15,481 nt of DNA from JBNJEM01 sp051745935 (GCA_051745935.1 JBNJEM010000107.1:1-15481); one strand, 5' to 3'. Numbered from the stretch's first letter, positions 7,399 to 14,599 are shown. Notes: generated by a model not told the origin, from the letters alone. Numbers and translations are program-made.

Positions 7399-7681
7399 CA
7401 AATCCGACGAGAATTTTTCGACCCGCAGCCAGTTCGAGGAGACGGCGCGGGCTCCCACAGAGGCCTGGGGCTTTTCTTGTGCGAGGAGGCGGAACCGCCG
7501 GTTCCAGCTGCGAGCGGTTGAAGGATGCCACCGCCTGGTGGCCGAGCGTGATGCCCCGCAAGCCAGCCACGCCCCACGGCCTGGTCCGTCCAGCTCGCAC
7601 ACGGTGACGGCCATGTGACGAATCCGTCGAAATGTCCCTGACCGGTCCATTGATCATTGAAAACAGCAATTGCTAGCAGAC
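7399..7681. other. Gene-free stretch upstream of blaI
   Basis: No coding frame here matches a known family. A small inverted repeat GGAACC-gcc-GGTTCC lies near 7490-7505 within a GC-rich section. Several overlapping open frames on both strands translate into Arg/Pro-rich, low-information sequence and are judged non-coding. Confidence 0.5.
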
Positions 7682-7750
7682 AAGGGCCGTACGCCCGTCG
7701 ATGACCGCCGCAATGGTTTGGGTTGCGTGACGTACGGCCCTTTCTTTTCG
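7682..7750 (+). terminator. Large stem-loop followed by a T-rich run
   Basis: A perfect 12-bp stem (AAGGGCCGTACG 7682-7693 with CGTACGGCCCTT 7731-7742) encloses 37 nt that contain a smaller stem CGCAA/TTGCG. It is followed by TTTCTTTTCG. This fits an intrinsic terminator on the plus strand, but no intact plus-strand gene precedes it. The long structured loop would also fit a small RNA or a relic of a lost gene. Confidence 0.5.
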
Positions 7751-7806
7751 CGCTGACCCGGGTCTACCTAACCCGTTTCTCGGGCAATCCGTTTGGTCGG
7801 CTCTAG

Positions 7807-8144
7807 AAGCGAACGCTCGACACCAACGCCGACGGCACGGTGGACACCCAGACCCTCTTCGTGTGGGCGAACGATCGGATCGCCTTGGATCTGGAGAAAT
7901 CCGGCACGGGCAATGTGTCGGGGAGCGACCTGAAAACGCGGCAGATCTGGCACCTGCAGTCGGTGGACCACCACTTGGCCCAGGAGGAGATCAGCTCCGG
8001 CGATCTCTTCTGGACCCTGCCGGAGCATGTTACAGCCGGAGATGAAACGCGATTCCCGCTTCAAACGCGGTTTTGGTGCCAGGGGCACCTGAATGGTCGC
8101 GTTAGCGTTTTTAACACAGTGCGGGACGTGCTCGAATACGTCTC
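7807..8144 (+). pseudogene. RHS/YD-repeat protein fragment, interrupted
   Basis: The frame opening after TAG at 7804 reads LDTNADGTVDTQTLFVWAND, then RIALDLEKSGTGNVSGSDLK, then LAQEEISSGDLFWTLPEH. This matches the C-terminal core region of RHS repeat-associated proteins in planctomycetes, which normally continue with a phrase like LNTVRDVLEY. That continuation, NTVRDVLEY, is found in the same frame but only after 84 extra bases (8029-8112). N-terminal YD repeats are absent, and beyond 8144 the sequence changes into a dispersed repeat. The fragment cannot be functional. The family call is strong because both halves match around the insertion. Confidence 0.7.
8029..8115. repeat. Small hairpin-rich insertion in the RHS fragment
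   Basis: About 84 bp separate LPEH and NTVRDVLEY of the RHS fragment. The insert begins GTTA and ends TAAC. It contains GGTGCC-agg-GGCACC and a looser pairing of AACGCGATTC with GAATGGTCGCGTT. It looks like a miniature, non-coding inserted element. Exact ends and any target duplication are uncertain, because GTTA/TAAC could be shared with the target. Confidence 0.5.
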
Positions 8145-8207
8145 GGCCCGCGTCACGCCGCCGCCGGGCATGCAGCGCGTTCTTCCGCCCGCGTGGCCCA
8201 CGCGGTG
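8145..8207 (+). repeat. 63-bp direct repeat, left copy
   Basis: It starts GGCCCGCGTCACGCCG and ends CACGCGGTG, and matches 8506-8568 over 63 bp without gaps and with few mismatches. It directly follows the truncated RHS fragment. Confidence 0.75.
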
Positions 8208-8282
8208 AGCGGGCCGCCTCGGCTGGTGCGGTTCCAGTCCGGCGGACCTTGGCGGGTGGGTTGGGCCGTTGAGGGTCCGCCA

Positions 8283-8352
8283 GGTTCGTTGGGGGTTCGT
8301 TCAAGGTTCGTTCAGCGTCTGCAAGGTTCGTTGAGGATTTGCCGGGTTCGTT
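8283..8352 (+). repeat. Five GGTTCGTT motifs with regular spacing
   Basis: GGTTCGTT occurs at 8283, 8294, 8305, 8325 and 8345, giving start-to-start distances of 11, 11, 20 and 20 bp. The near-helical phasing resembles iterated protein-binding sites, but a simple expanded repeat is equally possible. It lies between the two 63-bp repeats and outside any credible gene. Confidence 0.6.
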
Positions 8353-8420
8353 GACACTTCGCGGTGCGGCTCGGCTGCCTCTTTGACGGGCGGGGGATTG
8401 GCGCAGTGGTCCGGCGGTTC

Positions 8421-8485
8421 GTCTCGGGAAGGGATTCCCGAGCTACGGGGTGGCGTCCTGGTAGCTCGGGACTCCGTCCCGAGAC
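8421..8485. repeat. Second REPIN-like element, different family
   Basis: Two hairpins face each other. CTCGGGAA-ggga-TTCCCGAG lies at 8424-8443 and CTCGGGA-ctccg-TCCCGAG at 8465-8483, with outer flanks GTCTCGGGA and GTAGCTCGGG forming an inverted pair around a short spacer. The architecture matches the element at 11-195, but the sequence differs. Confidence 0.7.
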
Positions 8486-8505
8486 GGCAGGCACGTTCCC
8501 CCCCC

Positions 8506-8568
8506 GGCCCGCGTCACGCCGCTGCGGGGCATTCAGCGCCTTCTTCCGCCCGCGGGACCCACGCGGTG
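8506..8568 (+). repeat. 63-bp direct repeat, right copy
   Basis: Pair of 8145-8207. It ends 5 bp before the stop codon of the ThuA/isomerase gene, which reads toward it. Any terminator for that gene would have to lie within this repeated block. Confidence 0.75.
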
Positions 8569-8573
8569 GGCTT

Positions 8574-10295
8574 CTACTCCCTTGCGGCAGACGCCAACTT
8601 CTCGAGTGTGAGGCGGTTGAAGAACTCGACGCAGTCCGCCATCTGCGGCATGTTGTCCAGGAAATCATGGGAGTATTCCAAGCCGATGAGCGTTGGTTGG
8701 ATGCCCAGTCGCTGGAGTTCCAGGATCATGTCCTCAAAGTCCGCCTCCCCGGTTCCCCACGGAACGTCGTGACCTTGGGGCGAGCGTTCGTTGAGGTCGT
8801 GAGGTTGGATGGTGATGAGCCGGTCACCGAGTTTTCGAATCCCCTCGATCGGATCGATGCCCGAGCGGATCCAGTAGCCCGTGTCGGGGCAAGCACCAAT
8901 CCGCTTGCTCCGCCCCTGGCAAACTTGAAGGACCCCTTCCGGCTTCCAATAGACCGGCGATTGCTCCGGCCCATGGTTGTGGATGGCCAGGTTGATGTCC
9001 CATTCATCGCAGAACCCTTCAATCACATCGAGCGATTCCGGTGGCGGTTCTGAAATAAACGTCTCGATTCCCATCTTGCGGCCGAACTCGAAAACCTCGC
9101 GACAGCCTGCTTCATCCCCAGGGATTTGGGCATAGAAGCAGGTCGGCATGCGGATCCCCGCGTCGTCCAACTGGAATCGGATCCGCCGCAGTTCCTCGTC
9201 CGTCAGATTGCGGTCGAAATTCTTCGGGATCTCCTCGCTGACTTTCTGGAAGCTCAAGCCGCCGATGTAATTCAGCCCGAGTTGGCGAGTCTTCTCGATG
9301 GCTTCAAAGAGCGTGTACTTGTGCAGCCCCCAGGCGGTTACTCCAAATCTCCAGCCGATCTTTTCGCGGGCAGCGCTAGCCGGCGTTAGCCGGTTGCTCG
9401 GGGTTGTGCTGCCATCGACGTCCCCCATGATGAACTGGATTGCGCCAAGGTAGAATTCCAGGATTTTGGGATCCATAAAGTCTTTTGGGCCGTGTCCGAT
9501 CGTGCAGTACACGACTCGGCCGCGACCGTAGTTGCGAGTCCAGGCCAACGCGTAATCCTCGTCCGCCCGCTCCAGCCCAGGGCGCGACCCCTTGGGCGGC
9601 AGGTCGGTCTGGTCCGTGTCGATACTGAACAGCACGTGCACCCGGTCTCTGGAATAGGGATCGTGTACGCGGAAGAACTCGCTGGTGTGTTCAAAACTCT
9701 CACCCTCGAAGGGCCGGTTGAGCGGATGGTGGGGTGAGTCGAGTTGGACGACGACCCGTTCGTCCTGGGCCAGATGAGCGGCACCTCGTCCGCCGAGCAT
9801 CCGTGCGAATTCAGGCCATGTCTCCCGGGCTCCTTTTTCGAAGTCGGTGAAGGCTACCGTGGTGCCATGGATGCCGAGCATCCCGCCCCCGCCGAGCACG
9901 AATTCCAGGAGGTTTTGCCGAAGCTTGGGATCGCTGAAAAGATTGCCCACCGTGTTGTTCAAGCAGACCGCGTCGAACTGTTGCAGGTGGTCCTTCTCGA
10001 AAACCGCGGGATCACGTGAAATCACCGTGTCGAAAGTTCCGGTGCCCTTGCCCATTTGGGTGAACGCAAAATTGGCATAAGCAATCGAACGGTGACCGGG
10101 ATATCCTACATTTCCATCATAGATCAGCAGCTTGCGCGGCTGTTCGACGCTGGCTCGGGCCTCGGCGGGTAGCGCGGACGTTACCTCTGCTTTTGCCGCC
10201 TCGGAGAGCTCCGCGTAAGGATCCTGTCCCCACACCGGTGAAACGTACGGAACCAGGCAGACGATCGCCAAGCAGAACGGAATGAATGATTTCAT
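8574..10295 (-). CDS. Secreted ThuA-like / sugar phosphate isomerase-like fusion protein
   Basis: A 573-residue exported protein with two enzyme-like domains. A signal peptide (about 1-23, FCLAIVCLVPYVSPVWG) precedes a ThuA-like class I glutamine amidotransferase fold (about 53-290: KLLIYDGNVGYPGHRS, FDAVCLNNTVGNLF, GGGGMLGIHGTTVAF, GRGRVVYCTIGHGP). Residues about 312-567 form a TIM-barrel sugar phosphate isomerase/epimerase (AP endonuclease 2 family). Candidate metal ligands are E416 or E420, H439/H441 (IHNHGPE), D471 (CPDTGYW), H499 (QPHDLN) and E540 (IGLEYSHD). Both families occur in oxidised (3-keto) sugar metabolism, so a periplasmic role in keto-glycoside breakdown is plausible but inferred. 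ATG 10295 follows GAGGAG at a good distance. It appears intact. Confidence 0.9.
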   Translation of the reverse strand: MKSFIPFCLAIVCLVPYVSPVWGQDPYAELSEAAKAEVTSALPAEARASVEQPRKLLIYDGNVGYPGHRSIAYANFAFTQMGKGTGTFDTVISRDPAVFEKDHLQQFDAVCLNNTVGNLFSDPKLRQNLLEFVLGGGGMLGIHGTTVAFTDFEKGARETWPEFARMLGGRGAAHLAQDERVVVQLDSPHHPLNRPFEGESFEHTSEFFRVHDPYSRDRVHVLFSIDTDQTDLPPKGSRPGLERADEDYALAWTRNYGRGRVVYCTIGHGPKDFMDPKILEFYLGAIQFIMGDVDGSTTPSNRLTPASAAREKIGWRFGVTAWGLHKYTLFEAIEKTRQLGLNYIGGLSFQKVSEEIPKNFDRNLTDEELRRIRFQLDDAGIRMPTCFYAQIPGDEAGCREVFEFGRKMGIETFISEPPPESLDVIEGFCDEWDINLAIHNHGPEQSPVYWKPEGVLQVCQGRSKRIGACPDTGYWIRSGIDPIEGIRKLGDRLITIQPHDLNERSPQGHDVPWGTGEADFEDMILELQRLGIQPTLIGLEYSHDFLDNMPQMADCVEFFNRLTLEKLASAARE

Positions 10296-10536
10296 CAGAG
10301 TAACTCCTCGTTTCTTCTCTTCTTGGTGCCATGGTTTGCCACCGTCAGCACCGTCTGACCAACACGTTCCCAGCTCTGAAAATCAACGCATAATTCTAGG
10401 TTCTATGAGGGATTTCGTAACTCATTCGCGATTCTCTTGTTAGTAAGACGCCCGCGATCGTACCCGTATATCCCAGAATATTCTACCAGATTTCCGAGTG
10501 GGAATGACCCGCCGGAAAGCGAACCGGGAAACGTTG
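10296..10536. promoter_or_regulatory. Upstream region of the ThuA/isomerase gene
   Basis: It contains the GAGGAG ribosome-binding site near 10301-10306. It has an A+T-richer section at about 10380-10500 (for example ATATCCCAGAATATTC, with the dyad GAATATTC), which is where a promoter would be expected. No consensus -35/-10 pair was seen, and no gene is supported. Confidence 0.35.
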
Positions 10537-10921
10537 GCTACTTGAACACCCGGCGGCTGGCCCAACTGACGTTGCAGCCGGAGAACAGGGCGACGCACGC
10601 GCTGTCGGACACGTCACGGACAGGCCGTCGGGCGTCCGACATGGGGATTCCGCCGATGTGACTGGATTCCTACCCGCGGCCGCTCGATTGGACCGTCCGA
10701 TTGATCCAATCCGGCGAGGGGTCCACGATCCCCAAGGACATCGCCGCGATCTTGGATCACATGAACATCAAGGAAGAGGCCTGGCTCGACACGGTGCGGG
10801 GGTACGACGAGCTGTTTTGTCACGTCGTGGGCTCGTGTTGCTCGATGGGCGAGGCCGCGAAGCGGATGGAGGCCTCCCAGTTGAAGAGGCGCCGCCGCCA
10901 GCCGCCGCGTGTTCAAATAGC
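10537..10921. mobile_element. Segment bounded by 25-bp inverted repeats with a transposase remnant
   Basis: The 25-bp ends at 10537-10561 and 10897-10921 are inverted copies (23/25 identical; core TTGAACACCCGGCGGCTGGC against its complement). Each end reads ASRRVFK-stop when followed outward. The transposase C-terminal fragment lies between them. No target-site duplication is obvious, so this may be a decayed element or one recombined from two copies. Confidence 0.45.
10629..10896 (+). pseudogene. C-terminal fragment of a planctomycete Y1-like transposase
   Basis: One frame reads RASDMGIPPM, TGA (10659-10661), then LDSYPRPLDWTVRLIQSGEG, STIPKDIAAILDHMNIKEEA, WLDTVRGYDELFCHVVGS. Family members known from planctomycetes have RASDKGFLPM, then a LDWTGRQ segment, then IP..LAPIL, so the order matches. 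The in-frame TGA falls where a residue is expected, and the catalytic HUH/Tyr part is missing. The fragment is therefore dead. Another piece of the same family lies at 14351-14520 in opposite orientation. The family link is from memory of family patterns, without a search. Confidence 0.55.
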
Positions 10922-11149
10922 TGATATCTTTGGCTGACAGTAAGACGACGTAGGCCCTGTTGATTTGTTGAGTAGCATATCTCCGGCCACGCTGGTTGCC
11001 GCCCACGTGGGCGTGTGCCGCCTCAATCTCGTCGAGTGCCGTGTCCCGTTCGCCTCTCCATCGTGGTAGTGAAATTTGGAAATGGCGACAGACACCCTGA
11101 AATCCCTCCCCCTGAAATCCCTGCTGGACTTGGCCGCGCGGATCAGGTA
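10922..11149. other. Gene-free spacer with a short tandem repeat
   Basis: CTGAAATCCCT occurs at 11097-11107 and again at 11112-11122. No supported gene is present; the long minus-strand frame crossing this area is an artefact overlapping repeats. Confidence 0.5.
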
Positions 11150-11295
11150 CGGCAGTTGGCCCCGTCGTCATGGAAGGGAAATCAGAGGCTACCCCCGCGC
11201 CCTGGGTGGATTCAACGCCTCGATGACAGGTGTATGTCGCTCTCGGTATATGAGTTTCGTCGAAACATGCCAAAACACGGTCGTTTGGCCGTCCG
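11150..11295 (+). repeat. 146-bp inverted repeat, left copy (A)
   Basis: It starts CGGCAGTTGGCCCCGTCGTC and ends GTTTGGCCGTCCG. It matches the reverse complement of 14600-14745 at 127 of 146 positions, counted by hand, without a gap. The differences are spread over codon positions 8/6/5, so it is probably not conserved as protein. It brackets the sulfatase block together with copy B. Confidence 0.85.
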
Positions 11296-11302
11296 CAGCG
11301 AC

Positions 11303-11899
11303 TCAAAGCTCCGTCACGTCCCGAAATGATAGGGCCGTCGACCCCGCCTTTTTCAGGCAAAGGAGCCAGTCGCCATCGCCGGGGGGCTTGAGCGTAATCT
11401 GTCCCGGCGCGCGGGCCTCACCCGGCGCAAGAAGACTGTCCAGTCCGTCGCCTGTCTTCGGATCGAACCAGCCATAGGTGAACGCGCCCGATGCCAACGA
11501 CAGAGTCAACTCGCCGGGGCTCTTGAAGTAGATCAGATACAGCTCCCCGGGCTTGACAAAGCAGTAATCGTCCGGGTTTCGGGTTAGATCGTTGTCGTTG
11601 CTCATCTCCCAGAACGGGATCTTATGCCGTTTGAAGAATTCGATGCAGTAACGGCTCTGGTCCCACATTTTCTCGCGCGGGCGCCAGTCTTGACAGGTCA
11701 GATCGCTGTGGGGATGCTGATACCCGAAGTACCACTCGATGCCCAACTCGCCGCCGTCCATCTTGCTGTCGTTCTCGGTCTCCAGCATCTTGAAATGCAG
11801 GTACATGCCCATCCGGTCGCCGTATTCGAAGACCCGTTCCCACTGATCCATCTTCGACACGTTGAAGCGCGTGTGGTGGACATGATCGCTCCAGCCGTT
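11303..11899 (-). pseudogene. Fragment of a DUF5060/apiosidase-like glycosidase with internal deletion
   Basis: The frame reads GWSDHVHHTRFNVSKMDQWE, YGDRMGMYLHFKMLETENDS, then MDGGELG, then jumps to EWYFGYQHPHSDLTCQDWRP, IPFWEMSNDND and DDYCFVKPGELYLIYF, ending with GWFDPKTG...GDGDWLLCLKK. These are the middle and C-terminal parts of the secreted TIM-barrel family with a C-terminal collagenase-type beta domain (DUF5060/apiosidase-like). In intact members about 200 residues with the catalytic centre lie between GGELG and the EYYFGYQ-like phrase; here they are missing. The N-terminus is also missing, and the sequence joins the preceding glycosidase-like fragment out of frame near 11905. It would have acted on plant or algal polysaccharide side chains. 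The deletion reading depends on recalled family layout. Confidence 0.65.
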
Positions 11900-14279
11900 T
11901 CCTTTCGCGGCCGGGTGTCGCGCAAGTTAAATCTTTGGCGCGGATGAAGATGCCTCCGTCCTCCAGCACGCGTACGTTCAACGGCGCGATCGTGACCCCC
12001 TGCTCGTTGATCGTCTGGGCGTCCTCGCTCAGGTCGCGCGTCTCGATGCCTTCGCGCGGCAGCGGCGGGATGTTGGCGTTGAAGAACGCGGTACACCACC
12101 ACTGGCCGTCCTTGTCCTGAAACGGCGTCGCTTCCCGCTCCCGAGCGACTGGCTCGAACAGCACTTTGTGCAACTCGCCGAGTTCCCGTGCCGGAATCTC
12201 GATCACCTTGACATCCGTAACGATCCCATCCAAAGGATTCGGCGCCTGATAGTCCCCGGCGGCGGATCGCTCGTCGCGGCCGATGTCCAGGCCGTCCTTG
12301 GGCTGCACGGGAATCAGGCCGGGAGACGCAGCCTCGGCCACCTGATGGCCGTTGATCCGGAGTAGAAGCTGATCCGCCGTCAGCCGTGCTTCGAAGTCGA
12401 ACTCGTCCGGAGCGGTCCCTCCAGCCGCCGTGCGAGTCACTTTCCCGTTTACCCGTACATCGAATGCCAGCCGACCGTTGAGCAGATGGATGGCGTATCC
12501 CTGCTCGCGTCCGCCCTGGGCCACGATGACGCCGTCGTCCGATGAAGTCCGGACGCGTCCGGAGATGGTCAGAGGCCGGTTGGCGATCTTCGGGGCGCGA
12601 GCCTTTCTGGCCCCTTGCGGAGTATCCGTTCCAGGCGGGGGCTCGTAAATCACCTGCACGCGGCGGGCCCACTGCTCCCATTCGGCCGCCATCTCCTTCA
12701 CGCGATCGGAATGCTCCGCGGCGAGGTCCCGCGTTTCGCAGCGGTCTTCCGCCAGGTTGTACAGTTCCCAATCGATGTCGTGCGGCATCCGCTTCGACCA
12801 GACCAGTTTCCAGTCGCCCTTGCGGAGGGCGCGAGCGCCTTGGTGATCGAAACCGATCGTCCGTTCCGGCAAATGTTCGCCGCGCACGGCCGGGAGGAGG
12901 CTTGCCCCTTCCGGAGGCAGAATCGCGTTGCCGCGGAATTCGGTCGGATAGGTCGCTCCGGTCACTTCGAGCAACGTCGGCAGGATGTCCATCACATGGA
13001 CCGGCTCGCGGACCCACCTGTCCGGCCTGCCGATGCCCTTGGGCCAGTGAGCGATCAACGGCGTGCAGATGCCGCCTTCGTGTGTGAAATGCTTGTAGAG
13101 CCGCAACGGCGTATTGCCCAGATTCGCCCATCCGCTGCCATAGGACTGATGGGTGCCGGGGCCGCCGATCTGGCGGAGCTCGTCCCCGGTTCGCAGCGTC
13201 GTGGTTCCCCGGCGCGACGGCCCGTCGAAACCGAACGGTCCCCATTCGTAGCACGCGCCGTTGTCGCTGAGAAACAAGACCAGCGTGTTCGCCAAGTCGC
13301 CGGTCGTTTCGAGATGCTCGATGATGCGTCCCACGCCGCGGTCGACCGACTCGACCATGGCCGCAAAGACGGCCATCCGGCGAGCCAGGTCGCGCTGCCG
13401 GTCTTGATCGAGCGCGTCCCACGCCGGGTTGGGCTGGCCGGGAAAGCCATTGGCAATGTCATCGCGGTCGACGGGCACCAGGGACCGCGGCGTAAGCGTC
13501 CAGTGCTCCCCGTCCACCACGCCCAACCGCTTCATCCGGGCGAAGCGTTCCTCCCGCAGCACGTCCCATCCGCGCCGATAAACGGCCTCGTACTTATCCG
13601 CCCGCTCCGCCGGAGCTTGCACGGGAAAATGCGGCGAGGAATGGCCGAGGAACAGGAACCATGGCCGGCCGCTCTCCTGGCCCTGCCGGATGAACTCCAG
13701 CGCATAATCGTTGAACGCGTCCGTGGCATAAAACTGATCGGCCGGATAATCCAGTTCCGGCTCCCGGTTCTCCGGCAACCGGATGTAGTAGTCCTTGTCG
13801 TATTGGTCGTGCGAGTGGCCGCGTGTGTACCCGTAGAACTCGTCGAAGCCCCGCTTGATGGGCCCCGTCTCCTCGTGCATGTGCCACTTGCCGACGTAGC
13901 GGCAGCCGTAGCCGGCGGGCTTGAGCACCTCCGCCAGCGTCACGCATTGATCATTCAACCGCCCGAGGTAACCGGGCCCGCGAGTCGGGTGCGGCTTAGC
14001 CGTGGTGAAATCGCCGATTCCAGCCTGGGACGGATACAAACCAGTCATGAGCGAAGCGCGGCTCGGGCAGCAACGCGCCGAGTTATAGCACTGGGTAAAC
14101 CGCACGCCGCCCCGCGCCAGCGCGTCGACGTGGGGCGTGTGGATCTCGCCCCCGTAACAGCCGAGGTCGGAATAACCGAGGTCATCGGCAAGAATAACGA
14201 GGATGTTGGGCTTTTCCGCCGCGCCCGCGGCAGCCGCGAGGAAGCCGGACACGGCAGCACCTAGCAGAGCGAATCGCAT
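11622..14279 (-). CDS. Secreted sulfatase with LamG-like domain; frame continues into foreign fragments
   Basis: A type I arylsulfatase. Residues 1-21 are a signal peptide. The formylglycine motif is C70-C-P-S-R74 (followed by ASLMTGLYPSQAG). Metal ligands are D32/D33 and D339/N340 (FLSDNGACYEWG), and KWHMH lies at 131-135. The sulfatase core ends near 540. Residues about 565-692 form a concanavalin/LamG-like module (DDGVIVAQGGREQGYAIHLL, FDFEARLTADQLLLRINGHQ, GDYQAPNPLDGIVTDVKV), also seen at the end of related sulfatases. Normally the protein would stop about here (about 12198). Instead the frame runs on through a glycosidase-like fragment and then out-of-frame DNA to TAA 11622-11624, giving 885 residues. 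ATG 14279 is preceded by GGAGGA at ideal spacing. It removes sulfate esters from polysaccharides in the periplasm or outside. All core motifs are intact, but the tail is abnormal. Confidence 0.85.
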   Translation of the reverse strand: MRFALLGAAVSGFLAAAAGAAEKPNILVILADDLGYSDLGCYGGEIHTPHVDALARGGVRFTQCYNSARCCPSRASLMTGLYPSQAGIGDFTTAKPHPTRGPGYLGRLNDQCVTLAEVLKPAGYGCRYVGKWHMHEETGPIKRGFDEFYGYTRGHSHDQYDKDYYIRLPENREPELDYPADQFYATDAFNDYALEFIRQGQESGRPWFLFLGHSSPHFPVQAPAERADKYEAVYRRGWDVLREERFARMKRLGVVDGEHWTLTPRSLVPVDRDDIANGFPGQPNPAWDALDQDRQRDLARRMAVFAAMVESVDRGVGRIIEHLETTGDLANTLVLFLSDNGACYEWGPFGFDGPSRRGTTTLRTGDELRQIGGPGTHQSYGSGWANLGNTPLRLYKHFTHEGGICTPLIAHWPKGIGRPDRWVREPVHVMDILPTLLEVTGATYPTEFRGNAILPPEGASLLPAVRGEHLPERTIGFDHQGARALRKGDWKLVWSKRMPHDIDWELYNLAEDRCETRDLAAEHSDRVKEMAAEWEQWARRVQVIYEPPPGTDTPQGARKARAPKIANRPLTISGRVRTSSDDGVIVAQGGREQGYAIHLLNGRLAFDVRVNGKVTRTAAGGTAPDEFDFEARLTADQLLLRINGHQVAEAASPGLIPVQPKDGLDIGRDERSAAGDYQAPNPLDGIVTDVKVIEIPARELGELHKVLFEPVAREREATPFQDKDGQWWCTAFFNANIPPLPREGIETRDLSEDAQTINEQGVTIAPLNVRVLEDGGIFIRAKDLTCATPGRERKRLERSCPPHALQRVEDGSVGTGLRIRRPDGHVPAFQDAGDRERQQDGRRRVGHRVVLRVSASPQRSDLSRLAPARENVGPEPLLHRILQTA
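11908..12190 (-). pseudogene. C-terminal fragment of a secreted propeller-type glycosidase-like protein
   Basis: In the same frame as the sulfatase, and directly after it, the translation reads ATPFQDKDGQWWCTAFFNAN, IPPLPREGIETRDL, INEQGVTIAPLNVRVLEDGG, IFIRAKD. This phrase set is familiar from planctomycete proteins annotated as GH43-like or five-bladed propeller proteins. It is not part of sulfatases. No start codon or N-terminal part exists, and homology fades at ATPG (about 11910). It appears to be fused in frame to the sulfatase by a deletion. The exact enzyme family is uncertain. Confidence 0.5.
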
Positions 14280-14350
14280 GGATGATTCCTCCATCGTTGG
14301 TCTCGTAAAGGGCTTCGGTGTCACTGGCGCGCACCGATCAACCGAATACC

Positions 14351-14520
14351 CATGAACCACGAAATGCCGCAGAGCCGCCGCCGCCGCTTCTGGATCCGTT
14401 TCTTGTCCTTGGCCAGCTCCTGGACCCGCTGTTCATCCGGTTCCGGCATGTCGTGCGACATGCAGTTGGCCAGCTCCGTGATCGTCAACCACCGCCGAGC
14501 CACCCGCCGTTGACGTCCGC
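14351..14520 (-). pseudogene. Middle fragment of a planctomycete Y1-like transposase
   Basis: The frame reads VARRWLTITELANCMSHDMP, then EPDEQRVQELAKDKKRIQKR, then RRRLCGISWFMG. Members of the planctomycete Y1-like (REP-associated type) transposase family have, in this order, EVARRW, an EP(T/D)E..V segment, then RLS.ISWFMR. After SWFMG the similarity stops (about 14351), and unrelated sequence leads straight into the sulfatase ribosome-binding region. There is no start codon and no catalytic part. It has opposite orientation to the C-terminal piece at 10629-10896. Confidence 0.6.
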
Positions 14521-14599
14521 CCGCACTTCGCGCGTCGGTCGTACAATACCCGATCGGCCGCCAACCTGTCAACTCGGTGCCAACACTCGTTGGCGGCCC

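Noticed and set aside
7682..7742. Stem-loop as an integron attC site or tRNA
   Set aside because: Lacks the conserved core sites of attC and cannot be folded into a tRNA cloverleaf with a T-loop.
7768..8304. 178-residue minus-strand open frame
   Set aside because: Antisense to the RHS fragment and the GGTTCGTT array; no family resemblance.
8283..8352. GGTTCGTT array as a CRISPR or plasmid-type origin
   Set aside because: Units are only 8 bp with spacers of 3-12 bp, no unique long spacers, no cas or rep gene nearby.
10614..11360. 248-residue minus-strand open frame
   Set aside because: It crosses the transposase remnant, the inverted repeats and the glycosidase tail in antisense; Arg/Gly-rich translation without family signal.
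11698..13422. 574-residue minus-strand frame in a second register
   Set aside because: Shadow of the sulfatase gene, Arg/Pro-rich with no domain.
12615..14264. 549-residue plus-strand open frame antisense to the sulfatase
   Set aside because: GC-rich antisense shadow; the minus strand contains all sulfatase catalytic motifs in order.
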